A DNA stretch of 64,000 nucleotides from Thermosipho atlanticus DSM 15807 (GTDB lineage: Bacteria > Thermotogota > Thermotogae > Thermotogales > Fervidobacteriaceae), in assembly GCF_900129985.1 (NCBI RefSeq), contig NZ_FQXN01000002.1:62001-126000 (forward strand), written 5' to 3'. A program made the translations under genes and the position numbers. Below, piece by piece: positions 53,504-61,596 of the stretch (positions are counted from its first letter, which is position 1; every line of letters begins with the position of its first letter). A model generated the notes under the pieces. It was given only the letters and a program-made list of their open reading frames with translations. It was not told the origin of the DNA and ran no database searches.

Positions 53504-55396
53504 TTAATTTCTTGTATTTCTAGCATAAATATCAAATTCATCAAGAATTTTATATACTTTGGAAAGTTTTCTGTTTTCTTCTTTGGCAACTGCTTTTACA
53601 ACAAAATGAATACTTCCATCTTCTACATTTCCAACAATATAATGCAAATAACCTGCTGCACTAGCTTTAGAAAATGGTAGATAGGAAACATCACTGGAAT
53701 ACAATCCGTATCCAAATGGTGCACCGCCACCACCCGTTGTTACATACATTACACCATCTTTAAAAAACCTCTCATAATGATGGATATGTCCATTAAAAAC
53801 CGCAGAAACCTTATATTTTACAAAAAGATTATGCCATTTCTCACGAAATTCTTGACCTCTCCCCTTTACATTTGAGAAAAAGGGATGATGAAATAATACT
53901 ATTATATAGGGTTTAGTAGTTTTTTTCAAATCATTTTCCAACCACTGTGTTTGATAAAAATCCAAATTTGTATTTTCTTGAACATTACTATCAAGAACAA
54001 TATAATGCACAGGTCCTATATCAAACGAATACCACTGTTTTAAGAAATCTCCTCCACCTTTTCTGGGGGGCATAAAGGCCTGGTAATAGTAAACCGCATT
54101 GTGTTCGTGATTTCCTATTACAGGCATAATAGGTGTTCTTGAGAAAAGGGTATGTCCGGTATTAAAGAAGAAATCCCATTCAAATAGTTGAGGGCCACTC
54201 TCTACAAGGTCTCCTGTATGAAGAACAAAAAGTGCCTTTTCTTTCGACATTTCGTCACAAATAATTTTGTGCCAATCGGTATTTGTCCTAGTATCTCCAT
54301 AAACTAAAAATTTATATTTTTTATCTCCAGCTGTCTTAAAAGATATCTTTTCTTTTAGCTGCGCTGCAACAACTTCAACATCATAAACGGTTGCAGGTGT
54401 TAAATTATCAACCTTAATCATATGAAATGTATCATAAAGGTTATCCTCTATCATTTTACCGTTGATAAATAATACAGCTGTACTAGGTTTGTTAACTTTA
54501 AATACTACATATACACTATCCGTTGAAAGTCCAGTAAGATAAGGTTTCCATAAAAATTTAGTTTCTTTGGGTGAATCAAGAAATATCCTATCTTTTGTAA
54601 AATTTCTTATTTTCAGATCTTCATTCAATAATTTAAAATTATCGCCGTTACCCGAAAAATAAATTTCACCATTAAGTTTACTAGTAGATACATCTACGGG
54701 TGTATCACCATTTAACATTACTACTTTTATATTATCTACAGGTTTATTTTGTGTATCCAATACTATGTATTTATTTTGATAATCTATCAAACCTAATTTT
54801 TCCTTTAAATGATGTATATCTTTATCAAGAATAATATCAAAATCAAATTTGGAGTAATCATTTACAGGAACAGATTTTATTGACAAAAACATTAATGCAC
54901 CTATTCTATACATTGATAGTGCATTTGGAAAAAATATACCATATGCAACATGTCTACACTGAATAAAAGTATAATTTTTCTCTTTCAAGAAGATAGGGTC
55001 TAGATCACTTTCTTTAAAAAACACTCTTAATTCCTTAGGCTCTTTAGAAAGCACACTGACGTGAAGCCCATCTTTTATTAACGAATACTCAACAATCACA
55101 TCTTTGACACCATTTGTTCCATACGCTAGTATTTTTTTATTATCTGACACTTTAATTTCTTCAAAAGAAACTTTAGATTTGTCAAGTGTAAAATACATAT
55201 TATATACTGCATCAAACATCGTATCCTTCAATGCTAAATTCTCAAGAAGACCGTCATTTCCAATAGAAGCAACCACATTTTCATTTGATAAAACAAAGCT
55301 TTCGTTTTCCACAAATGGAGTCATTCCCTTAAAAATAATCGATGGAAAAACTACAACAGAGAATATTAAAAGAAAAGAAATAATTTTTAAACGCAT
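53504..55396 (-). CDS. secreted purple-acid-phosphatase-like metallophosphoesterase
   Basis: A 630-residue exported protein: signal peptide MRLKIISFLLIFSVVVFPS, a 300-residue N-terminal part of beta-type sequence that I do not recognise, a fibronectin-like segment (about 320-360, VDNLTPATVYDVEVVAAQ), then the calcineurin-like catalytic domain: YGDTRTN, HTGDLVESG, PVIGNHEHN, LFHHPFFSN and GHIHHYERF, which supply the two-metal ligands. The layout resembles purple acid phosphatases with an N-terminal Fn3 domain. AGGAGG lies before ATG 55396. It sits inside what seems to be a former tandem duplication, next to an IS3 remnant, so it may have been inserted. Confidence 0.9.
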   Translation of the reverse strand: MRLKIISFLLIFSVVVFPSIIFKGMTPFVENESFVLSNENVVASIGNDGLLENLALKDTMFDAVYNMYFTLDKSKVSFEEIKVSDNKKILAYGTNGVKDVIVEYSLIKDGLHVSVLSKEPKELRVFFKESDLDPIFLKEKNYTFIQCRHVAYGIFFPNALSMYRIGALMFLSIKSVPVNDYSKFDFDIILDKDIHHLKEKLGLIDYQNKYIVLDTQNKPVDNIKVVMLNGDTPVDVSTSKLNGEIYFSGNGDNFKLLNEDLKIRNFTKDRIFLDSPKETKFLWKPYLTGLSTDSVYVVFKVNKPSTAVLFINGKMIEDNLYDTFHMIKVDNLTPATVYDVEVVAAQLKEKISFKTAGDKKYKFLVYGDTRTNTDWHKIICDEMSKEKALFVLHTGDLVESGPQLFEWDFFFNTGHTLFSRTPIMPVIGNHEHNAVYYYQAFMPPRKGGGDFLKQWYSFDIGPVHYIVLDSNVQENTNLDFYQTQWLENDLKKTTKPYIIVLFHHPFFSNVKGRGQEFREKWHNLFVKYKVSAVFNGHIHHYERFFKDGVMYVTTGGGGAPFGYGLYSSDVSYLPFSKASAAGYLHYIVGNVEDGSIHFVVKAVAKEENRKLSKVYKILDEFDIYARNTRN

Positions 55397-55559
55397 TAAC
55401 TAAATACCTCCTTTTTAGTGAGTTTTTAGTAATATATTATATCATAAAAATAATAAAAAATATGGTTCTTTAAAGGGCTACACTTATTTTGTTTTTTGGA
55501 AATATGGTGTGAACGGATAATAATTATACGTCTTTGGATATATTGTTTGAGACATTCGA

Positions 55560-55938
55560 TTTTTGTAAAAAAAGAGCTCTTAAGCTTGCATTTTTTAATA
55601 AGGATTTTCACTGTAACATCATTACTCGTAAGTCCAAAGGTAATTTAAAACTCACACCATTGTTTAACCTTATTTCCACCGTTTAAATTTTTACTTTCAT
55701 CCCAGGTTCTGATTATGTAAATTTCTATATCTGTTAATTTACTTATAAGTACTATTTTGATTTTTGGAATAACTATTCCTGAGACAATATACGCTTCTTT
55801 AATTGTTCAAACATACGTTTTAGGATTTCTCATACCAGTACTCTTTAACCTTCGAATGAAACTTTCAGATTTATTTTGAAAGGCAAATACCACGACTATA
55901 AGCAAAACCGTTAAGAATGATACAAAGCTTTTTCTCAT
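55560..55938 (-). pseudogene. decayed paralogue of the Met-rich secreted protein at 56302
   Basis: On the minus strand from ATG 55938, behind GAGAGGTAAT, the frame reads MRKSFVSFLTVLLIVVVFAF, a signal peptide. Then NPKTYV, a TGA stop, TIKEAYIVSGIVIPKIKIVL and DIEIYIIRTW follow. The intact gene at 56302-56928 has DPATYIGTIKEVYIELDTGL then SKSKIIL and EMEIYIGPMW in the same order. A second stop follows, with weak further similarity (ITFGLTSNDVTVKI against ISFNLAFELSSNGITIEI). The Met/Tyr/Pro tail is not found. It is a dead copy. The rest of 55397-55560 shows nothing else that I recognise. Confidence 0.75.
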
Positions 55939-56039
55939 ATAAATTACCTCTCATTAATAAATTTTCAACTTAAATAATACAAATTTTACCTTAAAGAAAT
56001 TTAAAATGATATAATCCATCTAAGGTGATTTAAATTTGA

Positions 56040-56255
56040 AAAAGAATGAGAAATAAGAAGAATGGAATGGAAAGATAAAAAAATTAACTGAAAAAGGCGG
56101 ATTATAGGTGTTGGCTTGCGGAAGGAACACAAATGTTTATTTCATTAAAATATTTTGGGATAGATTCAAAGCTTGTAATATTTAAAGGAGAAAATTATGA
56201 GTTAAGTAGAGATGGAAAACCTAAACAAAGAGTAGATAACTTCAGAGTGAAAAAT
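56040..56255 (+). pseudogene. decayed partial copy of the S9 peptidase gene
   Basis: 56051-56099 resembles 51891-51941 of the intact S9 gene. It is joined directly to 56100-56255, which resembles 52690-52872 and continues past the stop codon into the downstream untranslated sequence. About 750 bases are missing between the two pieces. In the longer piece, roughly nine of ten bases agree by eye near the catalytic histidine, where the histidine codon itself has become tyrosine (GENYELSRDG against GENHNLSRGG). So this is the 3' end of a second S9 gene that lost its body. Confidence 0.85.
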
Positions 56256-56267
56256 GTGATAACTAGA

Positions 56268-56299
56268 AAAAATGGCGCTCCAAAAAGAGCGCCATTTTT
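56268..56299. terminator. bidirectional terminator
   Basis: AAAAATGGCGCTC (56268-56280), loop CAAAAA, GAGCGCCATTTTT (56287-56299). The same sequence, with its right arm degraded, follows the intact S9 gene at about 52902-52926. It now serves the minus-strand gene at 56302. Confidence 0.92.
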
Positions 56300-56301
56300 G
56301 T

Positions 56302-56928
56302 TTATTTTCCTCTCATTGGAGGGGTATATGGAGGATGTTGTGGCATTTCTTGTTCATTATCATATGGTGTTTCAAACTTTGGACCATGCATGGGGCCATA
56401 CATCGGACCGTACATTGGACTATACATAGGGCCATACATTGGGCCATACATTGGCATTCCTCTTAACATTAACTTTTGGTGTAATCTTCTTTGATATGCT
56501 AGGTTTTTCATAAGTTCAAGTCTGTTTCGAATAATCTTTCTGTAAGGTATTTCAATTGTAATACCATTGCTAGAAAGTTCAAATGCCAAGTTGAAAGAAA
56601 TATTGTCGTTGAATTTAACTTCTACTGCTTGAAGTTCAACTTGCATTCCAGGTTTTAGTTCAATGAATCTCCACATTGGTCCAATGTAAATCTCCATCTC
56701 TGTTCCTTCTTCTGTATCAAGAATAATTTTTGATTTGGAAAGACCGGTATCAAGTTCTATATATACTTCTTTAATTGTACCTATGTATGTTGCAGGATCA
56801 CTGATTTCTAAATTTTTTAATTTTTGTACCATCTCTTGATAGTTTAGTGGTTTTTCAGTATTAAAAGGAAAAGCAAATAATGCGCCAATAAACAAAACTG
56901 AAATTAATAAAACTGATAACTTTTTCAT
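56302..56928 (-). CDS. secreted protein with Met-Tyr-Gly-Pro repeat tail
   Basis: A 208-residue exported protein, family not recognised. Signal peptide KKLSVLLISVLFIGALFAFP. The middle (about 35-150) is beta-rich (ATYIGTIKEVYIELDTGLSK, TEMEIYIGPMWRFIELKPGM) like a small OB- or DUF-type domain. From about residue 160 it has seven or so tandem M-x-G-P/M-Y-x-P units (MPMYGPMYGPMYSPMYGPMY), then a Pro/His tail QHPPYTPPMRG. Methionine-rich repeats may bind soft metals, but this is a guess. GGAGGTGAA precedes ATG 56928. It is downstream of the small SHOCT membrane gene (29-base gap), likely one operon. A dead copy is at 55560-55938. Confidence 0.75.
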   Translation of the reverse strand: MKKLSVLLISVLFIGALFAFPFNTEKPLNYQEMVQKLKNLEISDPATYIGTIKEVYIELDTGLSKSKIILDTEEGTEMEIYIGPMWRFIELKPGMQVELQAVEVKFNDNISFNLAFELSSNGITIEIPYRKIIRNRLELMKNLAYQRRLHQKLMLRGMPMYGPMYGPMYSPMYGPMYGPMHGPKFETPYDNEQEMPQHPPYTPPMRGK

Positions 56929-56957
56929 ACTTTCACCTCCTTGTGTGTTATGTTAAA

Positions 56958-57230
56958 TTAACCTTTGAGAATAATATTTTTCAACCTTTTATATTCTTCT
57001 TCGTTAATTTCACCTCTGGCAAATCTTTCATTTAGTATTTTTAAACTTTTGTTGGTTGTTTCAGAATAGGTGTCGTTATGAAAACTACTTGCTGTAAATA
57101 TATGTTTAAGTAATTTATAAATTAAAAATGCAACAAATATGAATACAACTATTCCAATGATTGGCATTAACCACCCAAACCATCCGAACCATCCATCGTG
57201 CCACATAAAAGGACTATGATACCAGTACAT
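56958..57230 (-). CDS. small SHOCT-domain membrane protein
   Basis: A 90-residue protein with one membrane helix (about residues 19-42, LMPIIGIVVFIFVAFLIYKL). A Trp/His-rich N-terminus MYWYHSPFMWHDGWFGWFGW precedes it, and the C-terminal SHOCT motif ILNERFARGEINEEEYKRLK follows. SHOCT segments are oligomerisation or targeting motifs with no known activity. GGAGGTGAAACA precedes the ATG and TATAAT on the minus strand lies at 57266-57261. It is first in a two-gene operon with the Met-rich secreted protein, so both may act at the envelope. Confidence 0.85.
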   Translation of the reverse strand: MYWYHSPFMWHDGWFGWFGWLMPIIGIVVFIFVAFLIYKLLKHIFTASSFHNDTYSETTNKSLKILNERFARGEINEEEYKRLKNIILKG

Positions 57231-57331
57231 TGTTTCACCTCCTTTAGTTTTTCTATCTTGATTATACAGGTTTAACCTTAAAAAAACCTTAGAATTTCTA
57301 ATGTTATAATTTAATTGTGAGGTGATTCAGA

Positions 57332-59254
57332 TTGAAAGGATATATTAAAAAATTAGTTCAACTTGTGGAATATGAAAGAGACGAAGAGATAAAAAAAATG
57401 ATATGGGAGATAAAACATTTATCTGGTGAGCAAAGAGAGAAAAGGGGGAGGGCAATTTTAAATCTAAGGCCCAAAGTCATTGGTGAAGAACTTGGAATGT
57501 ATCTTGTAAAATTTGGAAGGAGTAGATTGATAGAAACAGAAATAGGTGTTGGAGATGAGGTAATAATAAGTAAAGGTGACCCAATTAAAAGCGATTTAAA
57601 AGGAGTAGTTGTAGAAATAGGAGCAAGATATTTAATTGTGTCTATGGATAACTTATTACCAAAAGATTTTAAAAATGTTCGAATTGATTTGTATGTAAGT
57701 GATGTTACGTATAAAAGACAGATTGAAAATTTAAAAAATCTTTCTGAACGAGGGAAACTAGTGTTGGAATTTTTGCTTGGGAATAAGAAATTAGATGATG
57801 ATAAAGCTGAAAAAATAGAATTATTTGACTGTGATCTTAATGAATCACAGCTAAGAGCTGTATCAAAATCTTTATCAAGTACGACTTTTTTTCTTGTTCA
57901 TGGTCCCTTTGGTACAGGAAAAACAAGAACATTAGTTGAATATATAGTTCAAGAAGTAAAAAAAGGTCGAAAGGTTTTAGTAACAGCTGACAGCAATATG
58001 GCGGTTGATAATCTCGTTGAAAGACTCAATGAAAAGGTAAGTCATGTTAGAATAGGACATCCGTCGAGGGTATCAAAAAAATTACAAAGTTCAACTCTTG
58101 CTTTTAAAATAGAACATCATGAAATGTACGAAAAGATAAAAGAATTAAAAAATAAGTTTGAACAATTGATTGCACAAAGGGAAAGGTTTCAAAAACCGAT
58201 ACCTAAATGGAGAAGGGGACTTTCTGAAGAGCAGATTTTAAAACTTTCAGAAAACGGCAAATCCGCAAGGGGAATACCTAAATGGGTAATTGATAATATG
58301 GCAAAATGGATAAGATTAAATCGGCAAATTGACGAATTAAAAAGTAGGATAAAGATAATTGAAGAAAGAATTGCAAAGGATATAATAGAAAATTCAAATG
58401 TAGTATTTTCTACAAATTCTTCTGCATTTTTGGAGATTTTGAATGATTTTACATTTGATGTTGCAGTAGTTGATGAAGCAACTCAAGCAACGATACCAAG
58501 TGTACTCATACCACTGTCAAAGTCTACAAAATTTGTTTTGGCTGGTGATCACAAACAACTTCCTCCAACTGTGGTTTCAGAAAGAGCAAAAGAGCTTTCT
58601 GAAACTTTATTTGAAAAATTAATTAAAAAGTATTCTTTTAAAAGCGAATTACTTAGAATTCAGTATAGAATGAACGAAAAGCTGATGGAATTCCCCAATA
58701 AAGAATTTTATGATGGAAAATTAGTTTCGGCTGTTGGAAATATAACTTTGTCTGATCTTGGGTTTTATGGAAACAATAAAATAACTGATGCTAATAACGT
58801 ATTAATATTTATCGACACTTTTAAGAAAAAAAATAGGTATGAAAGTAGAAAAAGTGATTCAACTTCTTATTTTAACAGTCTCGAAGCGAAAATAATAAAA
58901 AATGTAGTGAAAGATTTTATTAAATTAGGTGCAAAGAAAGAATGGATTGGTGTAATAACTCCATATGATGATCAAGTCGATTTATTAAAGTCAATGGAGT
59001 TGGCCGTTGAGATAAATACTGTTGATGGTTTTCAGGGAAAAGAAAAGGAGATAATAATAATTTCGTTCGTAAGATCAAATAAAAAAGGTGAAATAGGTTT
59101 TCTTTCAGATTTAAGAAGGTTAAATGTTTCTCTTACAAGAGTAAAGAGGAAATTAATTTGTATTGGAGACAGTTCGACATTAAAAAAACACCCAGTTTAT
59201 AAAAGATTCATTGAATTTGTGAAAGTTAAAGGTACGTACATTACCTTTAAATAA
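57332..59254 (+). CDS. SF1B DNA/RNA helicase (Upf1/IGHMBP2-like)
   Basis: A 640-residue helicase starting at TTG 57332 behind GAGGTGAT (57319-57326), with TATAAT at 57305-57310. The N-terminal part has an OB-like stalk domain (VGDEVIISKGDPIKSDLKGV). Motif I is VHGPFGTGKTRTLVEYIVQE (near residue 195), Ia VTADSNMAVDNLVERL, motif II AVVDEATQATIPSVLIP, III LAGDHKQLPPTV, IV region LRIQYRMNEKLMEFPNKEFY, V VDGFQGKEKEIIIISFVRSN, VI NVSLTRVKRKLICIGD. This is the Dna2/IGHMBP2/Upf1 type of 5'-3' helicase, widespread in Thermotogae and archaea. It stands alone. Confidence 0.93.
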   Translation: MKGYIKKLVQLVEYERDEEIKKMIWEIKHLSGEQREKRGRAILNLRPKVIGEELGMYLVKFGRSRLIETEIGVGDEVIISKGDPIKSDLKGVVVEIGARYLIVSMDNLLPKDFKNVRIDLYVSDVTYKRQIENLKNLSERGKLVLEFLLGNKKLDDDKAEKIELFDCDLNESQLRAVSKSLSSTTFFLVHGPFGTGKTRTLVEYIVQEVKKGRKVLVTADSNMAVDNLVERLNEKVSHVRIGHPSRVSKKLQSSTLAFKIEHHEMYEKIKELKNKFEQLIAQRERFQKPIPKWRRGLSEEQILKLSENGKSARGIPKWVIDNMAKWIRLNRQIDELKSRIKIIEERIAKDIIENSNVVFSTNSSAFLEILNDFTFDVAVVDEATQATIPSVLIPLSKSTKFVLAGDHKQLPPTVVSERAKELSETLFEKLIKKYSFKSELLRIQYRMNEKLMEFPNKEFYDGKLVSAVGNITLSDLGFYGNNKITDANNVLIFIDTFKKKNRYESRKSDSTSYFNSLEAKIIKNVVKDFIKLGAKKEWIGVITPYDDQVDLLKSMELAVEINTVDGFQGKEKEIIIISFVRSNKKGEIGFLSDLRRLNVSLTRVKRKLICIGDSSTLKKHPVYKRFIEFVKVKGTYITFK

Positions 59255-59256
59255 TA

Positions 59257-59694
59257 TCACAAACCGGGCCACCCAAATTCAAAGGTGGTTTTATAAGGTA
59301 GTTCTGAACCATCTCTTTTTATATCAGCAATTGTACTTATATATTTACTAACAAAAATATAAGAGGTTGTTGTTGAAGTAACTAGATATGATATATTTTT
59401 CTCAGTTGAAAATCTGTATTTTAAATAGCTGTTGAAATTAAGCTCTGTATACGTTGCGTTACCGTCTGAACTTTGAATATCGTCCCAGAAAGCTGCATTA
59501 TCGGTCAAAAATTTTTTCCACATATTTGCAGTTGATAAAAATAGAATTTTAGAATACGTATTTTCAATACTTTCAAAAGTTCTCTGTTCAATTTCAATTG
59601 CTTCTTTCATCAATGGTGAAATAATGAGGGCCACAAATGATGAGAAAAGTAGTAAAATTAATGCCATGCTAATGTTTACGAGTCCTCTTTTCAT
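59257..59694 (-). CDS. PilX/GspK-like minor pseudopilin
   Basis: A 145-residue protein. The N-terminus MKRGLVNISMALILLLFSSF is a short basic leader plus hydrophobic helix, like PilX/GspK minor pilins, which often lack the usual Glu at position 5 after cleavage, as this one does. The rest is a soluble domain (FESIENTYSKILFLSTANMW, AAFWDDIQSSDGNATYTELN). It is fourth and last pilin of the minus-strand operon, 11 bases after the PilW-like gene. Assignment rests on the leader and gene order. Confidence 0.65.
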   Translation of the reverse strand: MKRGLVNISMALILLLFSSFVALIISPLMKEAIEIEQRTFESIENTYSKILFLSTANMWKKFLTDNAAFWDDIQSSDGNATYTELNFNSYLKYRFSTEKNISYLVTSTTTSYIFVSKYISTIADIKRDGSELPYKTTFEFGWPGL

Positions 59695-59705
59695 ATTTTT
59701 CCCCC

Positions 59706-60704
59706 TTACATATTAGAAACTATGTTGATTGTTCTTGACTTTATTATAGGTTCTTTTTTCCAATTTGGTTGCCATACTATAGTAAATTTTAGCCCTATTA
59801 CAGTAGTTGTATCAAAGCCTATGGAGTTTTTGGCCGTATTTATATCCATTTCTTTAATTCCATTGTCAAAGTAAATAACAGAAATTGAAAAATCTTTAAC
59901 ATCGTTTATTAAATCGATCTCTACGGTGTTATTTGTAATGTCTAACATAGGATAATACCTTATCATTGAAACTTTTTCCAATGTTTTATCGTAGATAACC
60001 CTTATTTGTCTAAAAGATTTTGCAAATAAATCAGTGCTATTATATATTGGATAAATATATTTATCATCTGAAGTTAATTCCACAGTTCTATTTGGATTAG
60101 CTAAATTTACTTCTCTTATTGAAAATTTATCATCTATTTTCACTTCACCAGGATAGGTACCTGATCCTGATAATTTGGTAACTTTTAATTTAGCGTACCT
60201 TGTATAATAACCTTCAGTATCAGGTGATAATTTGTTTTTGATAATTGCCCATTGTATTTCACCAACTTTTTCGTTATATAATGGAGAATATGTTCCATCG
60301 TTATTTCTAACGAAAAAAACAGGATATGTTACAACATATGTCAAATAAAATATTTTCTGATTTTTGTCTTCGTAATAGTCGATACTATTAATAAGCCAAC
60401 CGTGATCTACAATTTCGGTGAATAACCTTCCCTTTTGAACGTAAGAGTTAGATCTTCTTGGGATATATGTGGGGACATAGAGATTTTTTAAAAGCTCAGA
60501 ACCACTCCCAGCAAATTTTACTTCATCGTCAAGAATATCGAATAAAAGTGAGATAGAACTTTCAGCATATAACGTTCTTACGTTTGTTTTTGAGATTTTG
60601 TATGAATCAAGGGTATTGGTAACAATCAAATAAATTATAGAAAAAGTAATGGAAGTAATAATCAACGTAACCAGTAATTCTACAAAAGTGAAAGCTTTTT
60701 TCAT
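59706..60704 (-). CDS. PilW/GspJ-like minor pseudopilin
   Basis: A 332-residue protein with the class III-like prepilin leader MKKAFTFVELLVTLIITSIT: a basic pair, a small residue, then F-T-x-V-E-L-L and a membrane helix. The 300-residue globular domain (SISLLFDILDDEVKFAGSGS is the PilW/GspJ-like first helix) is larger than in major pilins, as in PilW. Cleavage and assembly need prepilin peptidase and pilus ATPase, which are not in this window. It overlaps nothing; the gap to the previous gene is four bases. Confidence 0.85.
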   Translation of the reverse strand: MKKAFTFVELLVTLIITSITFSIIYLIVTNTLDSYKISKTNVRTLYAESSISLLFDILDDEVKFAGSGSELLKNLYVPTYIPRRSNSYVQKGRLFTEIVDHGWLINSIDYYEDKNQKIFYLTYVVTYPVFFVRNNDGTYSPLYNEKVGEIQWAIIKNKLSPDTEGYYTRYAKLKVTKLSGSGTYPGEVKIDDKFSIREVNLANPNRTVELTSDDKYIYPIYNSTDLFAKSFRQIRVIYDKTLEKVSMIRYYPMLDITNNTVEIDLINDVKDFSISVIYFDNGIKEMDINTAKNSIGFDTTTVIGLKFTIVWQPNWKKEPIIKSRTINIVSNM

Positions 60705-60708
60705 ATTA

Positions 60709-61206
60709 TCACTCCAGAATCTCAGGTAATGAGTTTGTTATTTTTAAAACTTTTTCATCTTGATCTAATTGCAATTTGATTTCCATATTACTATATTCAG
60801 ATGAAAAAGAGTCATTGAAGAATTTTAAAAACAAAGCATCACGAGAATAGATTTTAATATCGTTTGTTATAGAACCGTTGATGTAGACAGTTATTTCATC
60901 TGGTATTTCAACTGTAACTTCATTTCCATTATCAGATACGCCATCTAGGTCGTTATCTACGAAAGACGAAAACTTTTTGTTTGCATATTTTATACAGAAA
61001 ATTTGGTTTTTTAAAAATGCTTCTCTGCGGGTTGAAACAAACAAATAGTATATCCTTTGAATGGTATTATCAAGCCTAGCTTGATTGGATAATTTTACAT
61101 AAACAGTTGTGTATAATCCATATACAAATCCGAGAGCAATTGCTGTTATAACTAAAACTATAAGTAATTCAACTAATGTAAAACCACTTTTTATATGTTT
61201 ATTCAT
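60709..61206 (-). CDS. GspH/FimT-like minor pseudopilin
   Basis: A 165-residue protein with a strong prepilin motif KSGFTLVELLIVLVITAIAL (G, cleavage, F-T-L-V-E). The globular part is 130 residues and includes FSSFVDNDLDGVSDNGNEVT, an acidic calcium-binding-like loop. The start overlaps the previous pilin gene stop by four bases. The order (PilV-like, FimU/GspH-like, PilW-like, PilX-like) is that of minor pilins which prime pilus assembly at the tip. Confidence 0.88.
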   Translation of the reverse strand: MNKHIKSGFTLVELLIVLVITAIALGFVYGLYTTVYVKLSNQARLDNTIQRIYYLFVSTRREAFLKNQIFCIKYANKKFSSFVDNDLDGVSDNGNEVTVEIPDEITVYINGSITNDIKIYSRDALFLKFFNDSFSSEYSNMEIKLQLDQDEKVLKITNSLPEILE

Positions 61207-61592
61207 TGTTGTGGCACCACCCTGGTTTCAATGTATTTTCCATCAGGTGCAGTAACGCGGACTTTAACAACGACAATATCTGAAAATATAATATTTTGAT
61301 TATTTGAAACCATATAGATCATATCTTCCAAATTTTCTATTTCTTTTGTGATTTCTATGGTGTACTCTCTATCATTGTATGTTATTTTAGAAGTTCCAGT
61401 AGGAATTAAAGAAACATCCATGAACGTCAGAGTTTCAGTTTCGTTTAATAAGATGTTTGAAAGTTCAATAAGGTGTCTATTTTCTAAAGACTTTTTAAGT
61501 AAATTTCCTGTTGAGACAATGGCAATACCAACAGCCATTGCAATAATAAGTAGTGCGACAAGTGTTTCTACAATGAACGAACCTTTTTTCAT
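61203..61592 (-). CDS. PilV/GspI-like minor pseudopilin
   Basis: A 129-residue protein: leader MKKGSFIVETLVALLIIAMA with G, S-F-I-V-E-T after the basic part, the PilV/GspI pattern, and a small domain (LLNETETLTFMDVSLIPTGT, YNDREYTIEITKEIENLEDM). It lies four bases after the FG-GAP gene and overlaps the next pilin gene. First pilin of the operon. Confidence 0.85.
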   Translation of the reverse strand: MKKGSFIVETLVALLIIAMAVGIAIVSTGNLLKKSLENRHLIELSNILLNETETLTFMDVSLIPTGTSKITYNDREYTIEITKEIENLEDMIYMVSNNQNIIFSDIVVVKVRVTAPDGKYIETRVVPQQ

Positions 61593-61596
61593 TTCT

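Noticed and set aside
53429-53680. Frame with a zinc-ribbon-like CPACGG motif
   Set aside because: Mostly antisense to the metallophosphatase 3' end; a single cysteine pair without other support.
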